NCBI GenBank assembly: GCA_033722375.1
Contig: JAWVZB010000040.1
Location: 1-25,815 of the forward strand
Source: JAWVZB01 sp033722375
Lineage (GTDB): Bacteria; Actinomycetota; Nitriliruptoria; Nitriliruptorales; Nitriliruptoraceae
DNA length: 25,815 nucleotides
Direction of reading: 5' to 3'
Part shown: piece by piece, positions 14,328 to 22,313 of the stretch
How positions within the stretch are numbered: position 1 is the stretch's first letter
Layout of the letters: each line of letters starts with the position of its first letter
Notes under the pieces: model-generated
What the model was told of the DNA's origin: nothing
Databases searched by the model: none
The model's input: the letters and a program-made list of their open reading frames with translations, nothing else
Translations under genes and position numbers: made by a program

Positions 14328-15956
14328 ATGTCCGACGCCCCGTCCCCCCCTGTCGCCGACGAGTGGAGCGACGAGGAGCGGGCGGTCCTCGAGCGGTACT
14401 TCACCAACACCGACCGGCACGTGTTCGGTCTCAAGAACCTGCCGGAGGTCGTCAAGGGGGCGCTGTTCGCCCGCTACTCGCGGTCACCGAAGTCGATCCG
14501 TCGGCTGTTCCTCGACGAGTTCGTCGACGACCTCGACGCGCTCGGCGTCGCGGCGAGCGCAGCGGGCGCCGAGCGGGCTGAGGAGCTCTACGACCGCATC
14601 TTCAGCCAGTACGGCGACGACTCGGTCGCCCAGCTCGGCGGGGCGCACGTCGCCGTCGAGCAGGTCAGCAACCTCATGACCAAGCAGCTCGAGTGGGGCC
14701 GACTCGCGGCCTACCTCGAGCAGTCGACCCGCTACATCCCCTACGACGACAAGCCGGGTGGCCGCTACCGCTACTACCGCGACCCGACCATCATGGCGGG
14801 GCCCCACGCCGACGCGTACGTCGAGACGCTGGACGCGATCTTCGACATCTACGCCGAGCTGGTGCCCCAGATGCTCACCTGGGTCCGGGATCGCTTCCCT
14901 CAGGACGAAGAGACCTCCGACTTCGTCTACCGCAACGCCACCAAGGCGAAGGCCCTGGACCTGCTGCGTGGGCTCCTGCCGGCCGCGACCACCTCGAACG
15001 TCGGCATCTTCGGTTCGGGCCAGTCCTACGAGAACCTGCTGCTCCGCCTGCGGTCCGGCGAGCTGGCCGAGGCCCAGGACGTTGCCGGCCAGCTCCTCAC
15101 CGAGCTGCGCGAGCTGATCCCGTCGTTCCTCACCCGGGTGGACCGGGAGGATCGGGGCGTGGTGTGGTCGGAGTACCTCGCCACGACCCGCGAGGAGACG
15201 CGGCAGCTCGCCGCCGACATCGTGTCCGGTGACGTCGCCGACGCCCCGCTCGTCCAGCTCAGTGACTGGGTGCCCCGCGACCCCGAGGACGCCGAGGTCG
15301 AGCTCGCCACTGCGATCCTCTACAGCGCCGCCCAGCATCCGGAGGAGCAGGTCCGCATGAAGGTCCGCGGTCTGTCCCGCGACGAGCGTCGGCGCATCAT
15401 CGAGACCTACGTCGGAGACCGCAAGAACCGCCGCCACAAGCCCGGTCGCGGGTTCGAGCGGGTGTGGTACCGCTTCGACGTCCTGGGTGACTACGGCGGC
15501 TTCCGCGACCTCCAGCGCCACCGGATGCTCACGATCGAGTGGCAGAACCTCACCACCCGCCACGGCTACGAGACCCCGGACGAGCTCGAGGACGCGGGGC
15601 TGGCGGGGCGCTGGCACGAGGCGCTCGAGCGTTCCGACGAGCTGTACCGGCGCTTGCTCCCCGACCATCCGCTGGAGGCGCAGTACGCGGTGTGCTTCGC
15701 CTACCGGGTGCGCTACGTCATGCAGATGAACGCTCGCGCCGCGATGCAGATGCTCGAGCTCCGCTCCACCCCGCAGGGCCACCCCCAGTACCGGCAGGTG
15801 GTGCAGGAGATGCACCGGCTGATCGCCGAGGAGGCTGGCCACACCGCGATCGCAGACGCGATGAGGTTCGTCGACCACGGGGCGGCCGAGCTCGAGCGGC
15901 TCGAGTCCGAGCGCGCGGCGGAGCAACGTCGTCGCGGCTCAGCCGGCCCCGACTGA
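14328..15956 (+). CDS. Tandem ThyX-like (flavin-dependent thymidylate synthase-like) protein
   Basis: The 542-residue product is about twice the usual ThyX length and contains two ThyX-like halves. The first (about 85-245) keeps EQSTRY (S133, R135, Y136) but has WGR at 123-125 where ThyX has RHR; it ends with a LLPAATTS...NLLLRLR block like the ThyX C-terminus. The second (about 375-505) keeps RHR at 397-399 but has Thr in place of the signature serines, and ends in LELRSTPQGHPQYRQVVQEM. ThyX makes dTMP from dUMP using FAD, NADPH and methylene-tetrahydrofolate, with active sites at subunit interfaces. The gene lies between dapB and dapA, where mycobacteria have thyX. Whether it is an active synthase, a composite-site enzyme or a repurposed flavoprotein is unclear. 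A GTG at 14298 is an alternative start. Confidence 0.78.
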   Translation: MSDAPSPPVADEWSDEERAVLERYFTNTDRHVFGLKNLPEVVKGALFARYSRSPKSIRRLFLDEFVDDLDALGVAASAAGAERAEELYDRIFSQYGDDSVAQLGGAHVAVEQVSNLMTKQLEWGRLAAYLEQSTRYIPYDDKPGGRYRYYRDPTIMAGPHADAYVETLDAIFDIYAELVPQMLTWVRDRFPQDEETSDFVYRNATKAKALDLLRGLLPAATTSNVGIFGSGQSYENLLLRLRSGELAEAQDVAGQLLTELRELIPSFLTRVDREDRGVVWSEYLATTREETRQLAADIVSGDVADAPLVQLSDWVPRDPEDAEVELATAILYSAAQHPEEQVRMKVRGLSRDERRRIIETYVGDRKNRRHKPGRGFERVWYRFDVLGDYGGFRDLQRHRMLTIEWQNLTTRHGYETPDELEDAGLAGRWHEALERSDELYRRLLPDHPLEAQYAVCFAYRVRYVMQMNARAAMQMLELRSTPQGHPQYRQVVQEMHRLIAEEAGHTAIADAMRFVDHGAAELERLESERAAEQRRRGSAGPD

Positions 15957-16346
15957 CGCTTCCTGCGGGGGATGCAGGGCGTCCGTGAGCGGGCCGACGA
16001 GCACGATCGCCCCGACGACGGCCACGACCACCGCCACCCAGGTGAGCGGCGACCGCCATCCGAGTGGGCGCCCGGTCGTCGCGTGCACCACCAGCGCCGC
16101 GAGCGCCACGATCCCGATCGGGAGCGCCCAGCCGACCCAGTCCGAGACCGTCTCGCTGAGCCCGGTGCCGAGCCCGGCGATGATCACGATCGCAGCCACC
16201 GGCAGCAGCAGGTCGTCGAGGCGGGCGGCCTCGAACCAGCCGGCGACGACGGTGACGAACAGCACCGCGAGCCCGAGGCAGACGATCGTGACGATCGCCT
16301 GCCAGCTCGCGCCGGGGCCGCCGTGCGCCAGCAGGAGGGGAAGCAT
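15939..16346 (-). CDS. Small four-helix integral membrane protein, unknown function
   Basis: The 135-residue product has four hydrophobic segments, at about 15-37 (WQAIVTIVCLGLAVLF onward), 43-63, 69-90 and 98-118, with short loops and no recognised motif. I do not recognise the family. I chose the ATG at 16346 because GAGGA stands just upstream in the context GAGGATCCGATG, the same string that precedes the ThyX-like start; a GTG at 16391 would add 15 polar residues and run into the palindrome. Its 3' end overlaps the ThyX-like gene by 18 bp in convergent orientation. It is divergent from dapA with a 16-bp palindrome between the two starts. Confidence 0.75.
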   Translation of the reverse strand: MLPLLLAHGGPGASWQAIVTIVCLGLAVLFVTVVAGWFEAARLDDLLLPVAAIVIIAGLGTGLSETVSDWVGWALPIGIVALAALVVHATTGRPLGWRSPLTWVAVVVAVVGAIVLVGPLTDALHPPQEASVGAG

Positions 16347-16390
16347 CGGATCCTCGCGGGAGTCGGGGTGGGTGTCGTCCGTCCGGGCCA

Positions 16391-16406
16391 CGCCCCGATC
16401 GGGGCG
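16391..16406. promoter_or_regulatory. 16-bp perfect palindrome between divergent genes (candidate operator)
   Basis: CGCCCCGATCGGGGCG is a perfect 16-bp palindrome located 45 bases upstream of the membrane protein ATG and 48 bases upstream of dapA. It lies 13 bases before the candidate dapA -10 box, covering the expected -35 region. A dimeric regulator could control both genes from here. No specific regulator family is recognised. Confidence 0.45.
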
Positions 16407-16419
16407 CAGAGGCCGCGGT

Positions 16420-16425
16420 TAGGAT
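16420..16425 (+). promoter_or_regulatory. Candidate -10 box for dapA
   Basis: TAGGAT is the best TANNNT match before dapA. It would start transcription about 22 bases upstream of the ATG. The -35 position falls on the palindrome at 16391-16406 and does not resemble TTGACA, which fits an activated or repressed promoter. Confidence 0.4.
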
Positions 16426-16453
16426 AGGTCGCACGCCACCAGGAGCCCGCCTC

Positions 16454-17347
16454 ATGCCAGTCCTCGGTCGCGTCGTCACCGCCATGGCCACCCCGTTCAC
16501 CGACGACGGGGGCCTCGACCTCGACGGCGCGCAGCGGCTCGCCACGCACCTGGCCGACCACGGCACCGACACCGTGCTGGTCGGCGGCACCACGGGGGAG
16601 AGCCCCACGTTGCGGGGCGACGAACTGCGGGATCTGACCCGCGCGGTCCAGGACGCGGTCGGGGACCGGGCCAAGATCATGGTCGGTACGGGCAGCAACG
16701 ACACGAGGAAGACCATCGAGGCGACCGACAAGGCAACCGCCCTCGGTGCCGATGCGATCCTGGTCGTCACCCCCTACTACAACAAGCCCAGTCAGCGGGC
16801 GCTGATCGCCCACTTCACCGACGTGGCCAGGAGCACCGACAGGCCGGTCATCCTCTACGACATCCCCGGGCGTACCAGCCGCGAGATCGAGATCGAGACC
16901 CTCGTCGAGCTGTCCCAGGTCGACAACATCGCCGGGGTGAAGGATGCGTGCAGCGATCTGGCCAAGGCCGGACAGGTCTCGCGTCGCACGCAGGACGCTC
17001 CCGGCGGGTTCGAGATCTACTCCGGCGACGACGCCGTGAACCTGCCGCTCCTGGCGGTCGGCGCCGCCGGGTTCGTCTCGGTCGCGTCGCACCTGATCGG
17101 CGACGCGCTCCAGGACATGGCGACCGTGTTCGACTCGGACCCCGCCAAGGCCCGTGAGATCCACCTGCGCTCGCTGCCCGTGTGGGAGGCGCTGTTCGCC
17201 GAGCCGAACCCCGCCCCGCTGAAGGGAGCCCTGAACCGGCTCGGCCTCCCGGGCGGGCCTGTCCGGCTGCCGCTGGTGGACGCCGAGGAGGACACCATCG
17301 ATGCATTGATGTCCGCGCTCGAGCCGTTCGACGTCGGTCCGGCATGA
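16454..17347 (+). CDS. dapA: 4-hydroxy-tetrahydrodipicolinate synthase
   Basis: The 297-residue TIM-barrel protein has the DapA catalytic set: K163 in GVKDAC forms the Schiff base with pyruvate, Y135 in LYDIPGRT, the T46-T47 pair in GGTTGES and Y109 in PYYNKPS. It condenses pyruvate with aspartate semialdehyde, the first committed step to diaminopimelate and lysine. AGGAG at 16441-16445 supports the ATG. The stop overlaps the RNase J start as ATGA, so the two are co-translated. The dapA-rnj order is also found in mycobacteria. The expected partner enzyme DapB is encoded at 8769-9554. Confidence 0.95.
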   Translation: MPVLGRVVTAMATPFTDDGGLDLDGAQRLATHLADHGTDTVLVGGTTGESPTLRGDELRDLTRAVQDAVGDRAKIMVGTGSNDTRKTIEATDKATALGADAILVVTPYYNKPSQRALIAHFTDVARSTDRPVILYDIPGRTSREIEIETLVELSQVDNIAGVKDACSDLAKAGQVSRRTQDAPGGFEIYSGDDAVNLPLLAVGAAGFVSVASHLIGDALQDMATVFDSDPAKAREIHLRSLPVWEALFAEPNPAPLKGALNRLGLPGGPVRLPLVDAEEDTIDALMSALEPFDVGPA

Positions 17348-19011
17348 GCAACGACACCCCACCGGTCCACGTCACGTTCTACGGCGGTCTCGGCGAGATC
17401 GGCCGCAACATGGCCACCATCGAGGTCGACGGCCGCATCGCCGTCGTCGACGTCGGGGTGTTCTTCCCCAATCCCGAACACCTCGGGGTGGATCTCATCC
17501 TGCCGGACTGGACCCCGTTGAAGGAGCGCACCGACGACGTCGATGCGGTGTTCCTGACCCACGGGCACATGGACCACATCGGGGCGCTGCCCTACTTCGT
17601 GCGCGATTTCCCCGACGTGGTCGTCTACGGCACCCAGCTCACGCTGGCGTTCGCCGAGGAGCTGTTCGACGAATGGGACGATGTCGAGGTGCCCGAGCTG
17701 CGTGAGCTCACCCCGGGCACGACCGTGACCCACGACCCGTTCACGGTCGAGTCGATCCAGGTGACCCATTCGATCCCCGACGGCTGCGCACTGGCGTTCC
17801 ACACCCCGCACGGACTCATCGTCCACACCGGCGACTTCAAGTTCGACCAGACCCCGATCGACGGTGTGGCGACGGACCTCGCGCACTTCGCCCGCCTCGG
17901 CGACGTGGGCATCGACCTCATGCTGGCCGACTCCACCAACGCCGACATCCCCGGGCACGTGCCCTCTGAGCGGACGGTGGGGCGGACCATCCGCGACGAG
18001 ATGGAGAAGGCCGAGGGGCTGGTGGTCGTGACCTCGTTCGCGTCCCACGTCCACCGGATCCAGCAGGTCCTCGATGCCGCCGCCGAGGTGGGTCGCCGCC
18101 CGGTCTTCGTCGGTCGCTCGATGGTGCGCAACATGGGGATCGCCGACGAGCTCGGCTATCTCGATCTGGATCCCGACGTGGCGGTCGACCTCCACGACGT
18201 CGGGGACTTCGACCGCTCGGATCTGGTCGTGATCTCGACCGGCTCCCAGGGCGAGCCGTACTCGGCGCTGTCGCTCATGGCCTCCGGGGACCACAAGTAC
18301 CTCGAGGTCGGGCCGGGGGATCTCGTGATCCTGGCGTCCAGCCTGATCCCGGGCAACGAGCACGCGGTGTTCCGTTCGATCAACGGGCTCGCACGTCGTG
18401 GCGCCCGGGTAGTGCACCGGGGTGTCAGCGACGTGCACGTCTCCGGGCACGCGAGCCGTGACGACCTGCTGTTCTTCCACAACCTCACCGAGCCCGAGTT
18501 CTTCGTGCCCGTGCACGGCGAGTACCGCCACCTCGCGGCGCATCGTGAGATCGCGATCGCGACCGGTTGCCTGCCAGACCACGCCTTCGTCTGCGAGGAC
18601 GGCGACGTCGTCACGCTCGAGAACGGTCGTGCCTGGGTCGACGACCCGATCGAGGCTGGTCAGGTCTTCATCGACGGGCTGCTGCCCGACGTCGGGCCCG
18701 CGGTCCTTCGCCGGCGCCGCCGGCTCGCGGAGGACGGCATCTGCGTGTGCATCGTCGAGATCGACCCCCACCAGGGTCAGCCTGTCGGCGAGCCGCTGAT
18801 CATCCAGGAGGGGGTGGTCTTCGACGAGCGTGAGGAGGACATCCTCGAAGAGGCGATGAAGGCGGTGGTCGCAGAACTCGACGGGCTCAAGGCCCATAAG
18901 TTCACCGACAGCGCCGGTATCCAGCGCCACGTCACCCAAGCGCTCGGCCGCTACTGGCGGTCGCAGACGGGGCGCCGCCCGGTGCTGCTGCCTGTGGTGC
19001 TCGAGGTCTGA
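17344..19011 (+). CDS. rnj: Ribonuclease J
   Basis: The 555-residue protein is a metallo-beta-lactamase/beta-CASP nuclease. The zinc motif HGHMDHIG (H73, H75, D77, H78), the HTGDFKFD aspartate block, the beta-CASP segments with SFASHVHRIQQ and STGSQGEP, and HVSGHASRDD are visible in order, followed by a C-terminal domain. RNase J has 5'-to-3' exonuclease and endonuclease activity on mRNA and rRNA precursors. The ATG overlaps the dapA stop (ATGA). The frame is open further upstream, inside dapA, but RNase J proteins begin near VTFYGGLGEIG, so the short start is right. With pnp and nrnA this makes three RNA-decay enzymes in one window. Confidence 0.96.
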   Translation: MSNDTPPVHVTFYGGLGEIGRNMATIEVDGRIAVVDVGVFFPNPEHLGVDLILPDWTPLKERTDDVDAVFLTHGHMDHIGALPYFVRDFPDVVVYGTQLTLAFAEELFDEWDDVEVPELRELTPGTTVTHDPFTVESIQVTHSIPDGCALAFHTPHGLIVHTGDFKFDQTPIDGVATDLAHFARLGDVGIDLMLADSTNADIPGHVPSERTVGRTIRDEMEKAEGLVVVTSFASHVHRIQQVLDAAAEVGRRPVFVGRSMVRNMGIADELGYLDLDPDVAVDLHDVGDFDRSDLVVISTGSQGEPYSALSLMASGDHKYLEVGPGDLVILASSLIPGNEHAVFRSINGLARRGARVVHRGVSDVHVSGHASRDDLLFFHNLTEPEFFVPVHGEYRHLAAHREIAIATGCLPDHAFVCEDGDVVTLENGRAWVDDPIEAGQVFIDGLLPDVGPAVLRRRRRLAEDGICVCIVEIDPHQGQPVGEPLIIQEGVVFDEREEDILEEAMKAVVAELDGLKAHKFTDSAGIQRHVTQALGRYWRSQTGRRPVLLPVVLEV

Positions 19012-19014
19012 GCC

Positions 19015-20676
19015 GTGGAGGTGCTGCCCGACCGGCTCGAGCGAACCGCACAGATCGTGCGTGTCCTCTTCACGCACCTACGCAACGACATCGCGCTCGA
19101 GCAGGACTTCGTCGAGAGCCTGGGTGAGGAGGCCGAGCTCCACGACCCCGACGTCCACGCGGACGCCGAGCAGCTCGCGGACGACCTGGAGGAGCTCGGT
19201 CCGACCTTCATCAAGCTCGGTCAGCTCCTCTCCACCCGCGCCGACCTGCTCCCGGGGCCCTACCTCGAGGCGCTCCAGTCCCTCCAGGACGACGTGGCTC
19301 CCGTCCCGGTCGACGAGATCGTCACCGTGATCGAGCGCGAACTCGGTGTCCGCCTGTCGAAGGTGTTCCCGCGGTTCGACGAGGAGCCCCTCGCCTCGGC
19401 ATCGCTCGCGCAGGTCCACCTGGCCGAGACCCGCGACGGGCGTCGTGTCGCCGTGAAGGTCCAGCGCCCAGGGATCCGCGAGACGATCCGAACCGACCTC
19501 CAGATCCTCGAGGACGTCGCCGAGAAGCTCGACGCGCACACCGACACCGGCGCGCACTTCCGCACCTCGACGATCGTCGACGAGTTCCGGAAGTCGCTGG
19601 CCCGGGAGCTGGACTACCGCCGGGAAGCACACAACCTCGACGCCCTTCGCCGGAACCTGTCCCCGTACGAGAACGTCGTGCTTCCGGGCTACATCGACGA
19701 CTACTCGACCTCACGGGTGCTCACGATGGAGTACGTCGAGGGTGAGAAGATCACCGAGATGAGCCCGCTGGCCCCACTCGAGTTCGACGCCGAGGAACTC
19801 GCCGACGAGCTGTTCGAGGCCTACCTCCAACAGATCCTGGCCGACGGCTTCGTCCACGCGGATCCCCATCCCGGCAACGTGCACCTCACGCCCGACCGGC
19901 GGCTGGTCCTGTTCGACGTGGGCATGGTGATGCGGATCGAGCCCGAGGTCCGCGAGACGCTCCTCAAGATGCTCGTCGGGGTCGCCGAGGGGGACGTCGA
20001 CGAAGCGGCGAGCACCGCGATCGAGCTGGGGGATGAAGGGCCAGCCTTCGATGAGGCCCGCTTCCACCGCGAGGTCAGCGAGCTCCTGGGGCGCTACAAG
20101 GACCTGCCGCCCGAGGACATCCACATCGGTGGCATCCTGACCGACATCACCAGGATCTCGGGCGAGACCGGCCTGAAGCCGCCGCCCGAGCTGACACTGC
20201 TGGCGCGCACGCTCATGAGCCTCGACATCGTGGGCCGCACGCTCCAGCCCGACTTCGACGCCGACGCCGCGATCCGGCGGCACGCGGGGTCGATCATGAC
20301 CGAGGCGATGTTCGAGCAGCTCACCCCCTCGTCGATACTCCGCTCGGTGCTCGACACCAAGGAGCTCGTGGAGTCGCTGCCGAGCCGCATCAACGCCATC
20401 ATGGAGCGGCTGGCCAGCGGCGAGTTCGACATCTCGGTCGAGACCATCGACGAGGACCGGCTGATCCGCACCATCCGCAAGACCGCCAACCGGGTCACCG
20501 CCGGACTCATCGTCGCGGCCCTCATCGTCGGCACCGCGATGTTGATGCGGGTCCAAACGCAGGCGCAGCTCTTCGGCTACCCCGCGGTCGCGATCATCTT
20601 CTTCCTCGTCGCTGCGGGTATCGGTCTGTCACTGATCGTCGCCATCCTGCTCGACGACAAGGACGATCCGCCGTAG
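19015..20676 (+). CDS. UbiB/ABC1/ADCK family atypical kinase-like protein
   Basis: The 553-residue product has the family-specific KLGQ motif (67-70), the alanine-rich nucleotide loop ASASLAQ (127-133) in place of a glycine-rich loop, the VAVK lysine K148, ELDYRREAHN near 198-207, DPHPGN at 283-288 and FDVG (D301) replacing DFG. Two hydrophobic helices lie near the C-terminus (about 492-510 and 522-545). Members act as ATPases in isoprenoid-lipid (quinone) metabolism in proteobacteria and mitochondria; the actinobacterial role is not well defined. The GTG lies three bases after the rnj stop, so it is in the dapA-rnj operon. The membrane helices suggest it works on lipid substrates at the membrane. 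Confidence 0.9.
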   Translation: MEVLPDRLERTAQIVRVLFTHLRNDIALEQDFVESLGEEAELHDPDVHADAEQLADDLEELGPTFIKLGQLLSTRADLLPGPYLEALQSLQDDVAPVPVDEIVTVIERELGVRLSKVFPRFDEEPLASASLAQVHLAETRDGRRVAVKVQRPGIRETIRTDLQILEDVAEKLDAHTDTGAHFRTSTIVDEFRKSLARELDYRREAHNLDALRRNLSPYENVVLPGYIDDYSTSRVLTMEYVEGEKITEMSPLAPLEFDAEELADELFEAYLQQILADGFVHADPHPGNVHLTPDRRLVLFDVGMVMRIEPEVRETLLKMLVGVAEGDVDEAASTAIELGDEGPAFDEARFHREVSELLGRYKDLPPEDIHIGGILTDITRISGETGLKPPPELTLLARTLMSLDIVGRTLQPDFDADAAIRRHAGSIMTEAMFEQLTPSSILRSVLDTKELVESLPSRINAIMERLASGEFDISVETIDEDRLIRTIRKTANRVTAGLIVAALIVGTAMLMRVQTQAQLFGYPAVAIIFFLVAAGIGLSLIVAILLDDKDDPP

Positions 20677-20689
20677 GGATCTCGTACTG

Positions 20690-20707
20690 GAACGGCCGGG
20701 GTCGTTC
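20690..20707 (+). terminator. Candidate terminator after the UbiB-family gene
   Basis: A 7-bp stem with one G-T pair, GAACGGC with GTCGTTC around CGGG, lies 14 bases after the stop codon and just before the candidate promoter of the next gene. No T-run follows. Confidence 0.5.
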
Positions 20708-20734
20708 GCTCACAGTCAGTGGGCCAGACGTCGA

Positions 20735-20740
20735 TACCGT
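20735..20740 (+). promoter_or_regulatory. Candidate -10 box giving a leaderless glycosyltransferase mRNA
   Basis: TACCGT ends seven bases before the GTG at 20748. A transcript from this box would begin at or next to the start codon. No Shine-Dalgarno sequence precedes the GTG. Leaderless mRNAs are common in actinobacteria. No clear -35 is seen. Confidence 0.4.
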
Positions 20741-20747
20741 CACTTGC

Positions 20748-22313
20748 GTGGAGGGAACACGGGGGATCGGAGTCGGCTGGACGCCACTTGAGCGTCCCGA
20801 TCCCGAAGGCCGGTTCCTGCTCTGGGGCATCATCCTGCTCGCAGCGGGGCTCCGGCTCGCGTTGCTCGGTTCGTCGGGCGTCAGGCTGGACGAGGTGTTC
20901 ACCTGGTGGGTGGCGACCGAGCACGGTGGGGACGTTGTTGAGACGTTGGTCGCCGTCGACACGCACCCCCCGCTGTTCTACCTCCTCCAGCATGCCTGGC
21001 TCGGCTTGACCGACTCCCTCGCTTGGGCTCGGCTCCCCTCCGCCGCCTTCGGTGTCGGTCTCGTCCCGGTGGTCTACGCGATCGGTCGCAGCCTTCAGGG
21101 ACGAGCGGTCGGGCTGGTCGCAGCCGCCCTGGTCGCGGTCTCTCCCTGGCATCTGTGGCACAGCCAGGACGTCCGTGGCTATTCGCTCCTCACTCTGGCG
21201 GTAGCGCTCGTGCTTCTCGCCGCTCTGCGATCACACAGCGACGGTCCGGAGAGTCGCTCCAGAGGGCCATTGGTCTTCTTCCTCGCGGGTTCGATCGCCG
21301 TTCTCACGCACAACGTCGGCATCGTCCTCGTTGCCTCTGTGGCAGTACCGCAGGTGCTGTTCCTACGCCGTCACCGAGCGGCCGCGGCCCGCCGCTGGGA
21401 GGCTGCCGCGGCGGCGGTCGGAGGGATCTGGCTGTTGTGGCTGCCGTCGATGATCCGTCAGCTCGGGAACGTCGAGCAGAACCTTGCATGGGTGGAGCGC
21501 GAAACCGGCTGGCTCGATGCGGTGACCGGGGTGGCGGGCGTGTGGGCAACCTCGGAGCTCGGGGATCTCAGCGAACTCATGGTCGCCAGCGCCGTGGCCG
21601 TCCCACTTGCGCTGCTGGGGTGGAAGCGGCTCCCGAGGGAAGGCGCTGCGAGATGGATGCTCTTGGCCCTCCTGTTGGTGCTGCCGATCTTCGAACTACT
21701 GTCGCTCTTGGGCATCCCGTTCCTCGTCGTGCGGAGCCTCCTGCCCACCTCGGTGGCGTTGATCGGCTTGGTCGCCGCGGGGCTCGCGTCGTTGTCCTAC
21801 CGATGGCTGACGACAGCCGGGACTGCAGGGCTCGCGATCGTCCTTGGGCTTGGCGGAGCGAACCTTTTGCGGGCCGACACGCACGCGTGGGAGCAGGTCA
21901 CGGCCGTGCTCGAGGCCGAGGTGCAGAGCGACGAGGCGGTGCTGTACGTGATGAACGTCGGTCAGCTAGCGACGAGCTGGATCGGGACGGTCCCCGGTCG
22001 CTCGTTCCCCCTTCCGGGCCCTTTCGCGGAGCGGCAGATCTGGGACGAGACGGTGACTGCAGGAGCCGTGGATCGTGTCGCGTCTGAAGTGGCCGGCTCC
22101 ACGCCGGTCTGGCTCGTCTACGCGCACGGGGATCGGCTCGACCCCGACGGTCACGTGTTGTCCTGGCTTGATGCTGAGCGCGAGGTGGATCTTCGGATGA
22201 GGTTCGGCGGTGTCGAGCTGCGGCGCTACGGGGCCGCGTCTTCCCGACGGGCCGCGATGCGGCGGGTAGCGACGGCTCCGAGCGCCGCCAAGGCGAAGAG
22301 CACCAGCGAGTAG
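20748..22313 (+). CDS. GT-C fold glycosyltransferase (PMT/ArnT-like)
   Basis: The 521-residue protein is largely hydrophobic with about ten membrane segments. Its first external loop carries the GT-C acidic motif LDEVFTWW (D48, E49), followed by DTHPPLFYLLQHAW (D71, H73, P74, P75), which is typical of polyprenyl-phosphate-sugar-dependent glycosyltransferases of the PMT/GT39-like group. It should move a sugar from a lipid carrier onto an acceptor outside the membrane; acceptor and sugar are unknown. Its codons include more TTG, CTT and GTT than flanking genes. The last 29 codons, after a VELRRYG end that looks like the natural domain boundary, overlap the next gene on the other strand. The GTG start may be leaderless. 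Confidence 0.85.
   Translation: MEGTRGIGVGWTPLERPDPEGRFLLWGIILLAAGLRLALLGSSGVRLDEVFTWWVATEHGGDVVETLVAVDTHPPLFYLLQHAWLGLTDSLAWARLPSAAFGVGLVPVVYAIGRSLQGRAVGLVAAALVAVSPWHLWHSQDVRGYSLLTLAVALVLLAALRSHSDGPESRSRGPLVFFLAGSIAVLTHNVGIVLVASVAVPQVLFLRRHRAAAARRWEAAAAAVGGIWLLWLPSMIRQLGNVEQNLAWVERETGWLDAVTGVAGVWATSELGDLSELMVASAVAVPLALLGWKRLPREGAARWMLLALLLVLPIFELLSLLGIPFLVVRSLLPTSVALIGLVAAGLASLSYRWLTTAGTAGLAIVLGLGGANLLRADTHAWEQVTAVLEAEVQSDEAVLYVMNVGQLATSWIGTVPGRSFPLPGPFAERQIWDETVTAGAVDRVASEVAGSTPVWLVYAHGDRLDPDGHVLSWLDAEREVDLRMRFGGVELRRYGAASSRRAAMRRVATAPSAAKAKSTSE

Noticed and set aside
17182..17343. Upstream extension of the RNase J frame inside dapA
   Set aside because: The added residues are a frame shadow of dapA; the family starts near the ATG at 17344, which overlaps the dapA stop.
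17017..19077. 686-codon minus-strand open frame opposite rnj
   Set aside because: It is antisense to RNase J, has no recognisable domain and is a codon-bias shadow.
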